A stretch of DNA of 64,000 bases from Linnemannia schmuckeri (Eukaryota; Mortierellomycota; Mortierellomycetes; Mortierellales; Mortierellaceae). How positions within the stretch are numbered: the first letter of the stretch is position 1; every line of letters starts with the position of its first letter. Made by a program: the position numbers and the translations under genes. Shown here piece by piece: positions 21,861-32,463 of the stretch. The stretch covers positions 1,178,001-1,242,000 of the forward strand of contig JANATG010000010.1 of assembly GCA_029449235.1 (NCBI GenBank), given 5' to 3'. The notes beneath the pieces are model-generated. The model worked only from the letters and a program-made list of their open reading frames with translations. It was not told the origin of the DNA and ran no database searches.

Positions 21861-22861
21861 ATTGTTTTCACACAAAAGAAAATAACGTGCACCGTAAATA
21901 AAGAGGCGTATGACATGCAGGGGCACAACAACGTTCCATTCGCTATCGCTCCTTGAACAAAACTGTCGTTGCTTTTGTTGTCGTTTGATAAAAAGTCCAT
22001 ACCTTTGGCTTTATGTGCCAACCAGAGAGGAAGTAGCGGGTCACTGCGACAAAACGTGCAACAGGATCCTCCAGATGATTAGCCCTAAATGATAATGATC
22101 AGAAAGGAAAAAAAAAAAAAGGGTTGTTAGCCATCATGTGTCTTCCTCGATTGTTTCGTTCTCCACTTGTATTGCCCGCCCCCCCCCCTCTTCGGCGCCG
22201 TTCCAGTCTTCTGAACTTTGGGCGGTTGACCACTACGCCCCAATTGCTGCCAAGTCAAGGATTTTCCTGTACAAAAAAAAAACACACATAACATGCCACA
22301 CAGGTTGCTGCTCTCCTGCTGTTTCTTCTTTGTTGGTGTCGGTGTTGCTTCCGTGTTGCTCTTCCTGAGCGTGTTATTGACTGGCGACACAAAAAAGAAT
22401 CTTCTGCGTTGAAAAAGTTCTAGTCGCGCCCTCTGACTACTTGATCATCATCCTGATTACAAAAAAAAGAAAAAAAAAAGTGTTGGGGCTGTGGTGGCGA
22501 GTATTCCGCGCAAAAAAAAAAAAGAATAATAATAATAACCTGTGGGGTTATATTGCCAAGAGACAAGGACAACTCTCTCCCCTCTTTTGTCGATTCCCTG
22601 AAAAGGAGAGCGAATGTGCATTCTCCACAAAAAAAAGAGAGAAAAGACTTACTGGACGATGATCTCTGGGTGGGACATAAAGTCGGTGATGCGCTCGAGC
22701 ATACTCCTGGGTTCGAGAACAAAGGTGGGGAGGGTGACGCGATGGAGGTCGCTTCCCTTTGAGAGCTGGGAGATGAGGTCAAGGAGGATGCTGCGGTTGC
22801 CCTCCTCGACGATCTCGGTGTCGTCGCCGTCGGTTGCGGGATTGTTGATGGGATCAGCCAT
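20619..22861 (-). CDS. Oxysterol-binding protein-related (Osh/ORP) lipid-transfer protein
   Basis: Six exons join without phase conflict to 383 aa: 22653-22861, 22003-22084, 21426-21818, 21204-21320, 20807-21081, 20619-20694. The start MADPINNPATDG is the first Met after a long pyrimidine leader. The protein is an ORD-only form, like yeast Osh4-Osh7, with no PH, ankyrin or FFAT segment. Hallmarks are the lid region with LISQLSKGSDLHRVTLPTF, KKPYNPILGEHF (about 100-113) and the family signature EQVSHHPPISA at 128-138. These motifs bind sterol or phosphatidylserine in the barrel and PI4P at the rim, and the protein exchanges lipids at membrane contact sites. A basic helix near the end (EEKSKVEDAQRAKSKAREEKG) is typical. 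Intron 2 carries a T35 tract before its acceptor. Confidence 0.93.
21824..21858 (+). repeat. A35 homopolymer (T35 in the sense strand of the OSBP intron)
   Basis: Uninterrupted run of 35 A on the plus strand. In the minus-strand OSBP gene it is a polypyrimidine tract ending 3 bases before the CAG acceptor of intron 2 (21819-22002). Confidence 0.95.
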
Positions 22862-24038
22862 TGCTTTGCTTTGTTTTGTTGAAGGAGCGGTGGTGGTTGT
22901 TGCTGGAGAAAAGAAGAGGAAAAGAAAGAAAGGAGAAAAGAAGGGAAAGAAAGTGAAAAAGAGAGGCTCGGCTGGGCTGACGGGGCGTGTTTTAAAAAGA
23001 AAAGTAAGAAAAAGGCGAGAGCAAAAAAAAATAAAGGACGACGTGGAGGAGGATGATACAGGAGTAACGAAGCACAAAAATAAAATGCTCCTCCCTTGGC
23101 GACTGACTGGCTGGCTGGTCAGTTTGAAAGAAAGGAGAGAAACAAATTGTCAGGCACAATCATTTGTGTTTTATTTCACATTTTGGTGGCGCTCAATCAT
23201 ACGAAGAGAAAAGCTGCCCACAAGAATCAACCAGCATCCTCCACTGCGCCTTCATGTCTTGGAACCATATACATTCACTTCAATTCCCTTGCCAAGGACA
23301 AAAACATCGCGTGAGGGCAGCAGCCCAATTAATGTGTAGCCCTTCTCAAATGAATCCGGCGGCTCATTTAGCTGTAGATGCTTACTCTACCTCTTGGCAA
23401 GGTAAGGGTAATAGTACTCTCTAATAGATTAAAAGATCGGACATGCTATTTTTTCGCATACGAAAGATAGTCCGAAAATACACACATACACCTAGATAAC
23501 GCTCTTCCCTTCTTTAGTTTTCTTGCATCAGCCGCTATCTGCAGGTAGAAGCAGTCGGATAGCAGTTGGCAGCCGCATCCACCTGCATGTTTGTTTCTCG
23601 GCACTGAAATACATACAAATCCCTTGGAAATGGGGAGAGGATTCTGAAATTCAACCAATCTTGTTGCTGTGCCTGAAAAACATTCCTCCAGATCACCCAC
23701 ACATCAAGTACCCCGTCACAAACGACAGTTGCTGTAAGGGGCAGACGCGAGTTCTCAGGCGCCTCACTAGGAAGGAAGGTTTGGCAAACAGCTGCCCAGC
23801 TCGAGGAAGCGAGTTAGATCGATCTTCTCCTTAACCAACTATAACGATTGTTCTTTACCGCTTTGTTTTTGTCTGGGCCGTGCGCTCTGTTCATGTTTTA
23901 CAATGTGGAGAAAAGAGCTACTTGATGTAAACAAGGGTTCGAGCTCAAACAATTTTCTCAGGAAGACTATGCATATGGGATTTATTAGATGTACAATAGT
24001 GTGTAGATAGATCGATGTAGCTTTTGGTATTATATTCT
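22862..24038. other. Spacer between OSBP and the first monooxygenase gene
   Basis: Begins with the OSBP leader (pyrimidine-rich on the minus strand, to about 23000). No gene is recognised in the remaining kilobase. Confidence 0.4.
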
Positions 24039-26333
24039 TCAGACGGCCTTGGCTTCCACCTGCTGCTCAACCTTGTCCTCCTTCGCCTCCTCCACCTTCT
24101 TGAGCTCCTTAACCTCCTTTGTCTCCTGCTGGTACCTCGTCAGCTCCTCCCGATACCTCTTGGACGGCTTCTGAGGCAAGACAGGCACAGTACCACGGAT
24201 GGGGGCCTGGGGCAGGAACGAGGCCTGAGGTCTATAGGATCCCGCCTTGGTCAAATTGCTCTTCTCGAACGATTTGGGTAGCCAGGCCAACACGGCCTTG
24301 CGCATAAACTTCTCGAACCGGTTCTGGCCGTACAAGATCTTTCCCGCCGCATTACTGTTCTCGACCTGTTGCTTGGCGTGGACGTAACGCTGCTTCTTGT
24401 AATCTTTAAGTGCGGCCTTGATGTCATCGTGCGAGCTTGATTTCATTTCGTAGATGCAGTTGGCCAGTACTACTGCATCCTGCATCGCGTTAATGGCACC
24501 TATTTGTTGTTCAAGTTAGAATTAATGGAGGGTTAGCGTCTGGATATTTCACTTTGGTTGCATATCGTCTCTTGAATACGCATAGATAACAAATGTACCT
24601 TGACCAGCACTTGGCAACATCTTGTGGCAAGCTAACAACATGGGGGAAAATCACGCCAAGCAAAACACACAATGTAAGTCTCCCAAGTTTGCACCCACAA
24701 AAAACAAACCATCATTCAAGCAAACCGTTGATCTCGTTACCATCTCCGATCAGACAGATGCGATTGTGGTTCCAGGTCTCAAAGAGCTTCTCCTCAAGGT
24801 AAACCTTGGAGATGAGCTCTCTGGGGGTAGCATTGATGAGATCACCCAAGGTGCCTCCATATGGAATCTTGTGGTGCTCGACCTGAGATATGGTCGCGCC
24901 GAGTGACTCGGGACCCCACTCAGAGTTGCGGAAAGCGGCGTCCTTCTCTTCGGGCGACAATTGAATAACAACTCCCCAGGCGATGCGGTTTCCAGGCACG
25001 GTGATGATGGTCCACTATTAGCATTGACAACAAGCAAAATCAAGGAGAGAAACGGTTAGATCTTGATCCACTCATACCAGACGGTATACTTCAATCGATA
25101 ATCTCCGATTGTTGGCATTAAGGTTCCGCTTGACATACCGAGTGGGGTTTGCCATCAGCAATGACGACCGCAAAGTGCGAAAAATCATCCTTGAGAACAT
25201 TGTAGACCTCGGGGTCTTGAGGGGTGGTGGTGCCAACCATGCATGTGTATCCGACGTTCAAAGACTGGGTGTCGATCTTGGGCAACTTCTTCTCCTTGAG
25301 AAGACGCTCGTACATACTCTGACGGACTGCACTGTAAGCACCATCGGCACCGACAAGAATATCTCCTTCGTGCACACTCTTGTCTGAGCATCGGAGCAGG
25401 ACACCGTACTCGCTCTGGCCAACCGAGAGAACCTTCTTGCCGTATTTGATCTTCTCCGGAGGGATCTTAGACAGTAACAGTCTGTGCAGATGGGGACGAC
25501 TGAATAACAGACTGTCATATCCAATGCTGCAAGTTTATCAACAGAAAAAGGAGAAAGGCAAGTCATTGAAAAATATTTGGTGAGTGGAGTACTTGGATGC
25601 TCTATGTTTCATTTCCCGCTGGATTTTCTTTTTTCTTTTTTTTTCTTTTTTTTTTTGACACGCAGCTCCAATGGATCATACTTCTCCTTGAGCTCGCCCT
25701 GGAGCATGGAGCTGATAAGGGTGAGATCTTCCTTGTAGATATCCATCGACTTGCGTGGGAACGAGACCCTAGTGATCTCATCCAGGAGTCCCAATTGCTC
25801 GAATACAGCTACATAGTTATATTAATAGTGTGATGGTAATGTGAGCAAACTACGGAGATGTGGCTTCGACTGTTCCTGATCACCATGGACATTCACAAGG
25901 AGCCAATGGAAACACTTACGCAAGATGTTTGGTCCTGAATGAACAAAAGATGGAGGAGGGAATTCGAAAATGATTGGTATGAACGGTTAGGTTGTTTGTT
26001 ATTGCTTTGTTGCCTGACTCTTTTATCGCGATACTCGAGGAAAAGAATATTTGAAATTACCAATGATCATTCCGGCACCTAAAAATGAGCAAAAAGAGAA
26101 AACCATCATGGGTGAATTTTGAAAGCAGTCAGTAAAAAGAGTTGAGATATGCGATAAAGGGATAGATCGGAAGAGGACAATGGGTTGATGGTGGTGGTTA
26201 TACCATAGGGCTTCAAGGTAGGGGAGCGCTCAAAGATCTCGTACTCGACATCGCCCATACGCTCGAGGAGGATGGCAAGCGTGAGTCCGCCCAGACCTGC
26301 TCCAACGATCATGACCTTTGGTACTTTTCCCAT
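24039..26333 (-). CDS. FAD-dependent monooxygenase (PHBH fold), paralog A, eight exons with two micro-exons
   Basis: Eight exons join in phase to 481 aa: 26204-26333, 26061-26078 (18 nt), 25920-25934 (15 nt), 25682-25808, 25139-25526, 24741-25014, 24599-24631 (33 nt), 24039-24499. Hallmarks of class A flavin hydroxylases are all present: GxGxxG in VMIVGAGLGGLTLAILLE (about 8-25), the DG motif ILVGADGAYSAVR (157-159), and the GD motif LIGDACHKMLPSAGQGA (from about 315) that is assembled across two introns. A Lys/Glu-rich tail follows. Family members use NAD(P)H and O2 to hydroxylate or epoxidise small molecules; the substrate is unknown. Exon borders in the shared part coincide exactly with those of the paralog at 28010-30015. 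This copy has two extra introns around the segment GMIIGPNILPVFEQLG. The leader is pyrimidine-rich. Confidence 0.88.
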
Positions 26334-28009
26334 TGCTGATAGTTGTTGTTGCTGCTGATGAAATTAGAGAACTAAGAAAGGGGGTATAGGAGAAAGTATA
26401 AGGAGGGGAGGGAATGGTGATAGTGAAGGTGGGAGTGTGAGGAAAGATGAAAAAATGAAATGGAACAAAACAAAGAGGAAGAGCAAAGGGAATAAAAAAA
26501 GGAAGGGAAAAGAGAAAGGATAAACGATTGATGATTGTCGACGAGTGTTGCTGTTTGGTCGGTCGGTGAATATGATCAAGGTTGAAGTGAATTTACTTTC
26601 CTTTTGGCTGATGACAATCTGGGTCAGGATGGGTGGGTGTGAATGGATGAATGCTGTTTGGTTCTCTTACATTTGCTTTTGACGGACTCCAGAGAAAAGA
26701 CAAAATGATGAAAAAAGAGAAAGAGCCCGCAAGATTTGAATTTTTTTTTTTTTTTTTGGTCTTTACAGCTGGGTGCGGAGAAACGAGTCGAGACAGTCAG
26801 ACGGACGGACGGACAGACAGGCAATGGAAGGAGCTCTCTTTTTTTTTCCTTTTGAAAATCGATCGTGCGGTTCCTCCCCATGCAACATGACAACCGGCTT
26901 CATGCAAATGCAGCGAGAGGAAGGCACGTTTTTTTTCACTTCCGAATTTTCGTCGTTTCTAAGCGAAACGGAAATGTATTGTTGTGAAACGTGGCACAGT
27001 TGTGGTACAGGGGGATAAAGAAGCGACGGAGCATCCAATTGTCATGCCCATGGTAATAAACCCACACCCTTTCTCCTTTCTTTTCTCAATGAAAAAGGCA
27101 AATTTGACAATAGACAGTCGGAGGCGCGACGGACTCAGACACTTCAGTTGTCAATTGCCAAAGGTCACCTTCCGTTTGTTCTTCCTGTACCTTCAATCGG
27201 AAGGAAGTAACACGAGGAAGAATTGCTCTTATTTTAGTTTGTTGGTTGTTTATTTGTTTTTTCCTCAGTCTTGTTCGGGATATCAATCGTCGAATGAATA
27301 GTTAGAGCCAACTAAAAGGCGTAAGGACAAGAACAACAAAAAAGTAGGAACCATAACAATCAAACCAACACGGCATCCGATCCGGAACCTGCATATGCCT
27401 ATATCTCCCCTTCCCTCCTTTTTTATTCACTTACTTCCCCTCCAAGCCTAGACTATCGTTCCCACGCATCATTTTGCATCAACACTGCCTTTCGATTCAG
27501 TTCTAATGCGATTTTCTTCGACCCACAGCCCAACCTACATTTATTTGGCATCTTATCCTAGCCCAAGTTTCTGTAAAGCAGCATGCATGATTCATCGCAA
27601 AAAAAGGCAGTGCACTTGGGCTGCACCTGTTCATCATATAACCCAAAAAAACATTCGTCACCATTTGCCCAGTACGGTGCTAGCTTTTTTTGGTTTTTTT
27701 TATCGCTGTTCCAATGAAAACCTTAGTTGAACATTGTTGACAAGGAAAGGTATGCATCAGGAGAATAATGAGAAAGGAATTTGTTGCCCTTGATCGAAAT
27801 TGTTCGTTTTTAAGCTTTCCGGTCAGACACAGACAACAACACGTCCCCGTGAGGGTTACGCTCAAAGAGCAACTTTTGTTTTTGTGCCCTCAATAATTAC
27901 CTTACCGCTTCGCACTATGCAAGGAAATGGCACAGAAACAAGACTTTTTTTTTTTGTTTCTTTATTATGGTATGGGACGCAAAAAAATCTCTAAAAACGA
28001 AAAATAACT
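26334..28009. other. Spacer between the two monooxygenase genes
   Basis: Upstream leader of paralog A (pyrimidine-rich on minus to about 26580), a T-run near 26742-26758, then AT-rich sequence. No gene, tRNA or clear repeat is seen. Confidence 0.4.
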
Positions 28010-30015
28010 CTAAACAGTTTGAGCGTTCTTCTTGGCCTGCTCTTCCTCATACCGCTTCGACATCTTCTGAGGCAAGATTGGGAATGTTCCACGCTTAGGA
28101 ACCATAGGCAAGAAAGTGGCCTGAGGACGGTAAGCAACCGCCTGAGTCAGGTTCGCCTTCTCGAACGATTTAGGGATCCAGTTCAGGACAGCCCTACGGA
28201 TCAGTCTCTCGAGCCAGGTCTGGCCATAGAACAGTTTTCCGGCCATGTTGGAGTTCTCGACCTGCTGCTTGGCGTGCTCGAATCGTTGAGAGCGGTAGTC
28301 AGTCAAGGCGACTTCGATGTCGGTCTTGGAGAAGGAGGATCCCATCTCGTAGATGCAGTTTGCAATGATGACTGCGTCCTCCATTGCGTTCGTAGCACCT
28401 GTTTGTGTTAAAAGGAGAGAGGAAGGTGTGAGTGAATAAAATCATGTCGTGGAAAATCAATTAGCCTATTGACATAATGCATGCATGCGGTAGGAGTGTC
28501 TGCTCAAATTTTTTTCTTCGTTTGTTACCTTGACCAGCACTTGGGAGCATCTTGTGGCAAGCTAAACAGTAGGAACAGCAAAGATGCACGTCCGTGATTA
28601 ATATTTTATCCGTCTAAACAAACAAACAACAAAAGGAACACATGCGCAAGAACATCCATGCATCTTTCATCGACCCGATAACAACAAAGAACGACGTACC
28701 ATCGCCAATCAATGCGATCCTTCCATGGTTCCAGGTCTCAAAGAGCTTGTCCTCAAGATAAACCTTGGAGATCAAATCCTTGGGGGTAGCATCGACAAGG
28801 TCGCCAATGGTGCCTCCATAGGGCACCTTGTGATGGATAATTTTGGAGATGGTGGTGTCAATCGACTCGGGCTTCCATTCGGCGTTGGCAACAGCGGCCT
28901 TCTTCTCCTCGGGCGAGAGCTGAATAACAAAGCCCCAGGCGATGCGCTGGCCGGGGACTGTAATGATCGTCCACTAAATGAAATGGAATGATGGAAAATA
29001 GATTCGTCAATAAACTTTGTGTCTCATCCATTTCACACTGTGAAACAAAGTTTACTCGTCCATTCACACTTTCACAGGTATGTTCGTCCGTGTAAAAAAA
29101 CCTCATCTCAAAAAAAAAACGTACAGAATGGGGCTTGCCGTCAGCAATGCAGACCGCAAATTTGGAGGTCTCCTCCTTCAAACAAGGATACTTCTCGGTG
29201 CTCAAAGCCGTGGTGGTTCCAACGACACAAGCATATCCGACATTCATCTCCTGAATATCGTTGGCAGGCAATTTGTTGTCCTTCTTCAACTCGTTGTAGA
29301 TGCTGGTACGGACAGCACTGTAGGCACCGTCGGCTCCGATGAGGATATCGCCCTCGTGTGTCTGACCGTCCGCGCAACGAATCAAGGCGTGAGTCTCTGT
29401 TTGCTCGACCGAGGTGACCTTCTTGTTGTAGTGGATCCTGTGGGCGGGGATCTTTGAGAGAAGGAGCTTGTGGAACTCGGGGCGACTGAACAAAATGTTG
29501 CCATATCCGACCCTATTCATGTGCATGGAGGAAAACAAAGGTGTGTAAGCCGACGTGTTTGCGGCGATGAGAGGGGTACTGCTTTCTGTCATCCTTGGGC
29601 TGTTTGCTTACTCGGTCTCGTGCTCTGCGCCCAACATAGATCCCATCAAGTTCATGTCTTCAGAGTAGATATCCATGGTAGTAGCGGGGAGGGACAGCTT
29701 CTTGAGTTCGGGAAGGATGTCCAGTTGCTCGAGCAAGGGCATAATGTTTGCTCCAACACTCATTCCAGCGCCTTATTTGTGTAATGCAAGAAATTTGATC
29801 CAAAAAAATGGGTTAGTTTTCGATACGGTGAATGCAACCGAACATCAACCCTGCATAGGCGAAACGCAGAGAAAGGGGTGCGTACCGTAAGGCTTGCAAA
29901 TAGCGGAGCGCTCAAAGATGTCGTACTCGATCCCCATCTTCTCGAGCAAGATACCGAGGACCAGGCCTCCAAGACCTGCTCCGACAATCATGACTTTCGG
30001 AGATGTCTGTGCCAT
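28010..30015 (-). CDS. FAD-dependent monooxygenase (PHBH fold), paralog B, six exons
   Basis: Six exons join in phase to 457 aa: 29886-30015, 29612-29771, 29125-29512, 28700-28973, 28529-28561, 28010-28398. Motifs: VMIVGAGLGGLVLGILLEKMG (GxGxxG at 12-17), ILIGADGAYSAVR (DG motif, 157-159), LIGDACHKMLPSAGQGATNA (GD motif, 316 on). Sequence and exon lengths (130, 388, 274 and 33 nt) match the neighbour at 24039-26333, so the two are tandem duplicates. This copy keeps one 160-nt second exon where the neighbour has three pieces, and lacks the Lys/Glu-rich C-terminal extension. The C-terminal region after the GD motif (AKQQVENSNMAGKLFYGQ...) is shared and probably forms the final helices. Substrate unknown. 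The lack of a signal peptide suggests an intracellular enzyme. Confidence 0.9.
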
Positions 30016-31410
30016 TGTGATATGAAGATGAGAGTGAAGAATAAGGAGGAAGGGCGATAAGGAAAGTGAAGAGAGAGTGAGAGAAAGAGGAGAATGTGCC
30101 AGGGAGATAAAAACAAAGAAGAGAAGAAAAAAAGAAAAGAACAGGTTCCCTTCTCTCGAGATTGAGAGCGCCAGGAGGAAGAATTTTGAAGCCACAACAC
30201 TGACACGATGATTTTGCGACTCCCCTTTGTCGCCACTAGAAAGAAAAGAGCGTGAGCCCGCTCGCTTAAATTACCCTTGTTTTATGCATGTCCTCTTTCC
30301 ATATGGTTCCGTTCTGACTAGATAGCTGGATAGCGGATATTCGATCGTATGGTTGCACAAAAAAATACCAGGGCTTACCTTACCCCGACAAGTCTTTTCC
30401 GTCTCTCCATCCTCATCTATACCACACCCACACAATTATATAGGCTTGACTATTGCGCCCTCATCGATCAAATCGGGGTCGAGGAAGGGTTTTGAGAAGG
30501 ACCAGCACTGCATTGTCGTTTGCTCCACGTCTTTTCATAGAGCAATAATAAGTAATTACAAACTTTTCTCCATATGTATGTCTGATTATTCATCCAGATG
30601 GTAGGGGAGTTAGTCTGCCATGACAATTACCGCCAGTCTGTCTCCCTGCCTTCCAGCAAGCCTTGCGCTAATGTTCAGGTTCAGGGACAAAAGGGGACTT
30701 GGATTTTGATAATTTCGGAGTACAGGAGGTGGCTTGGTCATGAACATGGTTGTTCCTGAAAAATTAGCGCCTGCATGAAAGGACAGGCGTTAGGAGGGCC
30801 CTGCACTACTGCACCACATCCATCTTATTCTTTTGGACTAACAGTTGCTTCTAGCCTGTGAAGAAAGAATCAGACGTGGCCTAAGGACACCACGCTAGAT
30901 TCATCCAACAACGACGTCTCGTTCTTTTTCTTCTTGCTCTTATTTTTGTCGACTGTTCCTTTACGGGCGCTAGTAAATTGCACTAGAAGCATAAACAAAC
31001 AAACAATTGATACACCCCTATTTAATTTACATAATGGGACAAATTCAATGTAGAGAAATAGAGGAGAGTACATGAGTCAAAGATGTTTAATGGCATTGTC
31101 ATGCAATTGAGAGGCGTAAACGAGAAGGATGAGAGAGAGGAGTGATGGTCTAGATTATAGAGATGTGGTTGCGTAGTAAGTAAGTCTATTATTTTGGGTA
31201 TGTGGGAGGTATGAAAATGCACAGGGGTCACCAAAATGCTAATGTATGGGTAGAGATGAATGGTACATGGTACGAGAGAAATGATAGGGAATAAAAAAAA
31301 TCGCTTTAAAAAAGAGAGCAAGGACATTGAAATAAAAGAGTAAAAAGAGTTGCAGGTCAATGGCCAGCCATTGTTTTTCTACAGTCTCCTTCACACTTGC
31401 GTGTGTCGAT
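30016..31410. other. Spacer, no gene seen
   Basis: Starts with the pyrimidine-rich leader of monooxygenase B (to about 30190). The rest has no frame with coding character. Confidence 0.4.
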
Positions 31411-32463
31411 TTAGAGCCAGCTCCATTGGAGTGTCAACTCGCCGACACCGAGACCGGCAAACTTCTTGAAGGCGGCTTGAGAGAGATCGAGATCGCCGAA
31501 TTTGCAGTAGGCCTTGGGACACATATCGACGACGGTTGCAATGACTTGTACGTCGGATCCCTTCTTGGTCAAGAGGATCTTCTTGCCGCACATGTCCTTC
31601 CCGGTGCCCATTTGGTCCTGATTGACAGCGACAATGAGATCGGATTGGGAGTAGTCGTGCTCGCATTGGCCGTGGGTGTCCGAGTACCATGTTGCACGGC
31701 CTGAAAACTGCTCTGATGGCGGTAGTGTTGATGGCGTTGTTGGGGTTGGTGTAGCGTTAGACGTTGATGATGTAGTTGGCGTTGCTGTGGGAGTAGGAGC
31801 GGGGTTGTTGCGAGGTTTAGGAGCGTCAGAGAGAGACCAGGTAATATCGAGCAAGTTATCGGAAGAGATGGTGGTGGTGGAGGGAGAGAGCGTTGAGTCG
31901 GGATCGGTCAGGTCCGAAATGGTGATATCAGAACTGTTGCTGAAAGTCATGTCGTCAAAGGGCAAGTCGGGTGCCAAGTCGTTCAAGGCACCGAGTGAGA
32001 TATCCATTGATCCGTACTCACAGTCGTCGCAGATACCAACGATCTGTGCGTAGGTCGAGAGGTCGGTGTTTTGACGGTTCTGGATCTGGATCCAGTCACC
32101 GCAGGTTGAGTTGGAGGCAGAGGCGTTGCCGAATTGGAGAGGGTTCATGAGGACGACGTTATCGGTTGAGGAGAAGGGCATTTTGTTGCAGCCAGTGTAG
32201 GTGTTGTTGTTTGAGTGATAGTAAACAAGAGATGAGATTGGCGATGATGAGGAGGACGAGGACGAGGACGAGGATGATGATGGAGGAGGGGTGTGGAGGA
32301 GAGTGAGGTTGAGGAAGGATGCCGATCCAATGTATTGGGTATCGGGGAGGGTGGCATTGGCGCCGTTTGTTGGGGGTGTGCTGCTGGGCGCAGAGAAGGC
32401 GGTGAAGAGTGCTCCCGTGATGATGGACAATGGCTTTGCAGCCAGACGAGGGATAGGTGCCAT
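31411..32463 (-). CDS. Secreted protein with two double-psi beta-barrel (RlpA/expansin-like) domains
   Basis: Single exon. Starting at the ATG 32463 it is 350 aa; upstream codons are translated leader (pyrimidine-rich) and are excluded. Residues 1-25 resemble a signal peptide (MAPIPRLAAKPLSIITGALF). A Ser13 run lies at 62-74. DPBB domain 1 covers about 79-211 (GCNKMPF, VVLMNPLQFG, TCGDWIQIQNR, ICDDCEYGSMDISLGALNDLA). A Pro/Thr linker (about 215-250) leads to DPBB domain 2 at 253-350 (GRATWYSDTHGQCEHDYSQ, VAVNQDQM, CGKKILL, VVDMCPKAYCKFGDLDLS). The second domain resembles fungal RlpA-like/cerato-platanin-neighbour proteins that bind or loosen cell-wall glycan; no expansin CBM domain is present. 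Catalysis is not expected. Confidence 0.82.
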   Translation of the reverse strand: MAPIPRLAAKPLSIITGALFTAFSAPSSTPPTNGANATLPDTQYIGSASFLNLTLLHTPPPSSSSSSSSSSSSSPISSLVYYHSNNNTYTGCNKMPFSSTDNVVLMNPLQFGNASASNSTCGDWIQIQNRQNTDLSTYAQIVGICDDCEYGSMDISLGALNDLAPDLPFDDMTFSNSSDITISDLTDPDSTLSPSTTTISSDNLLDITWSLSDAPKPRNNPAPTPTATPTTSSTSNATPTPTTPSTLPPSEQFSGRATWYSDTHGQCEHDYSQSDLIVAVNQDQMGTGKDMCGKKILLTKKGSDVQVIATVVDMCPKAYCKFGDLDLSQAAFKKFAGLGVGELTLQWSWL

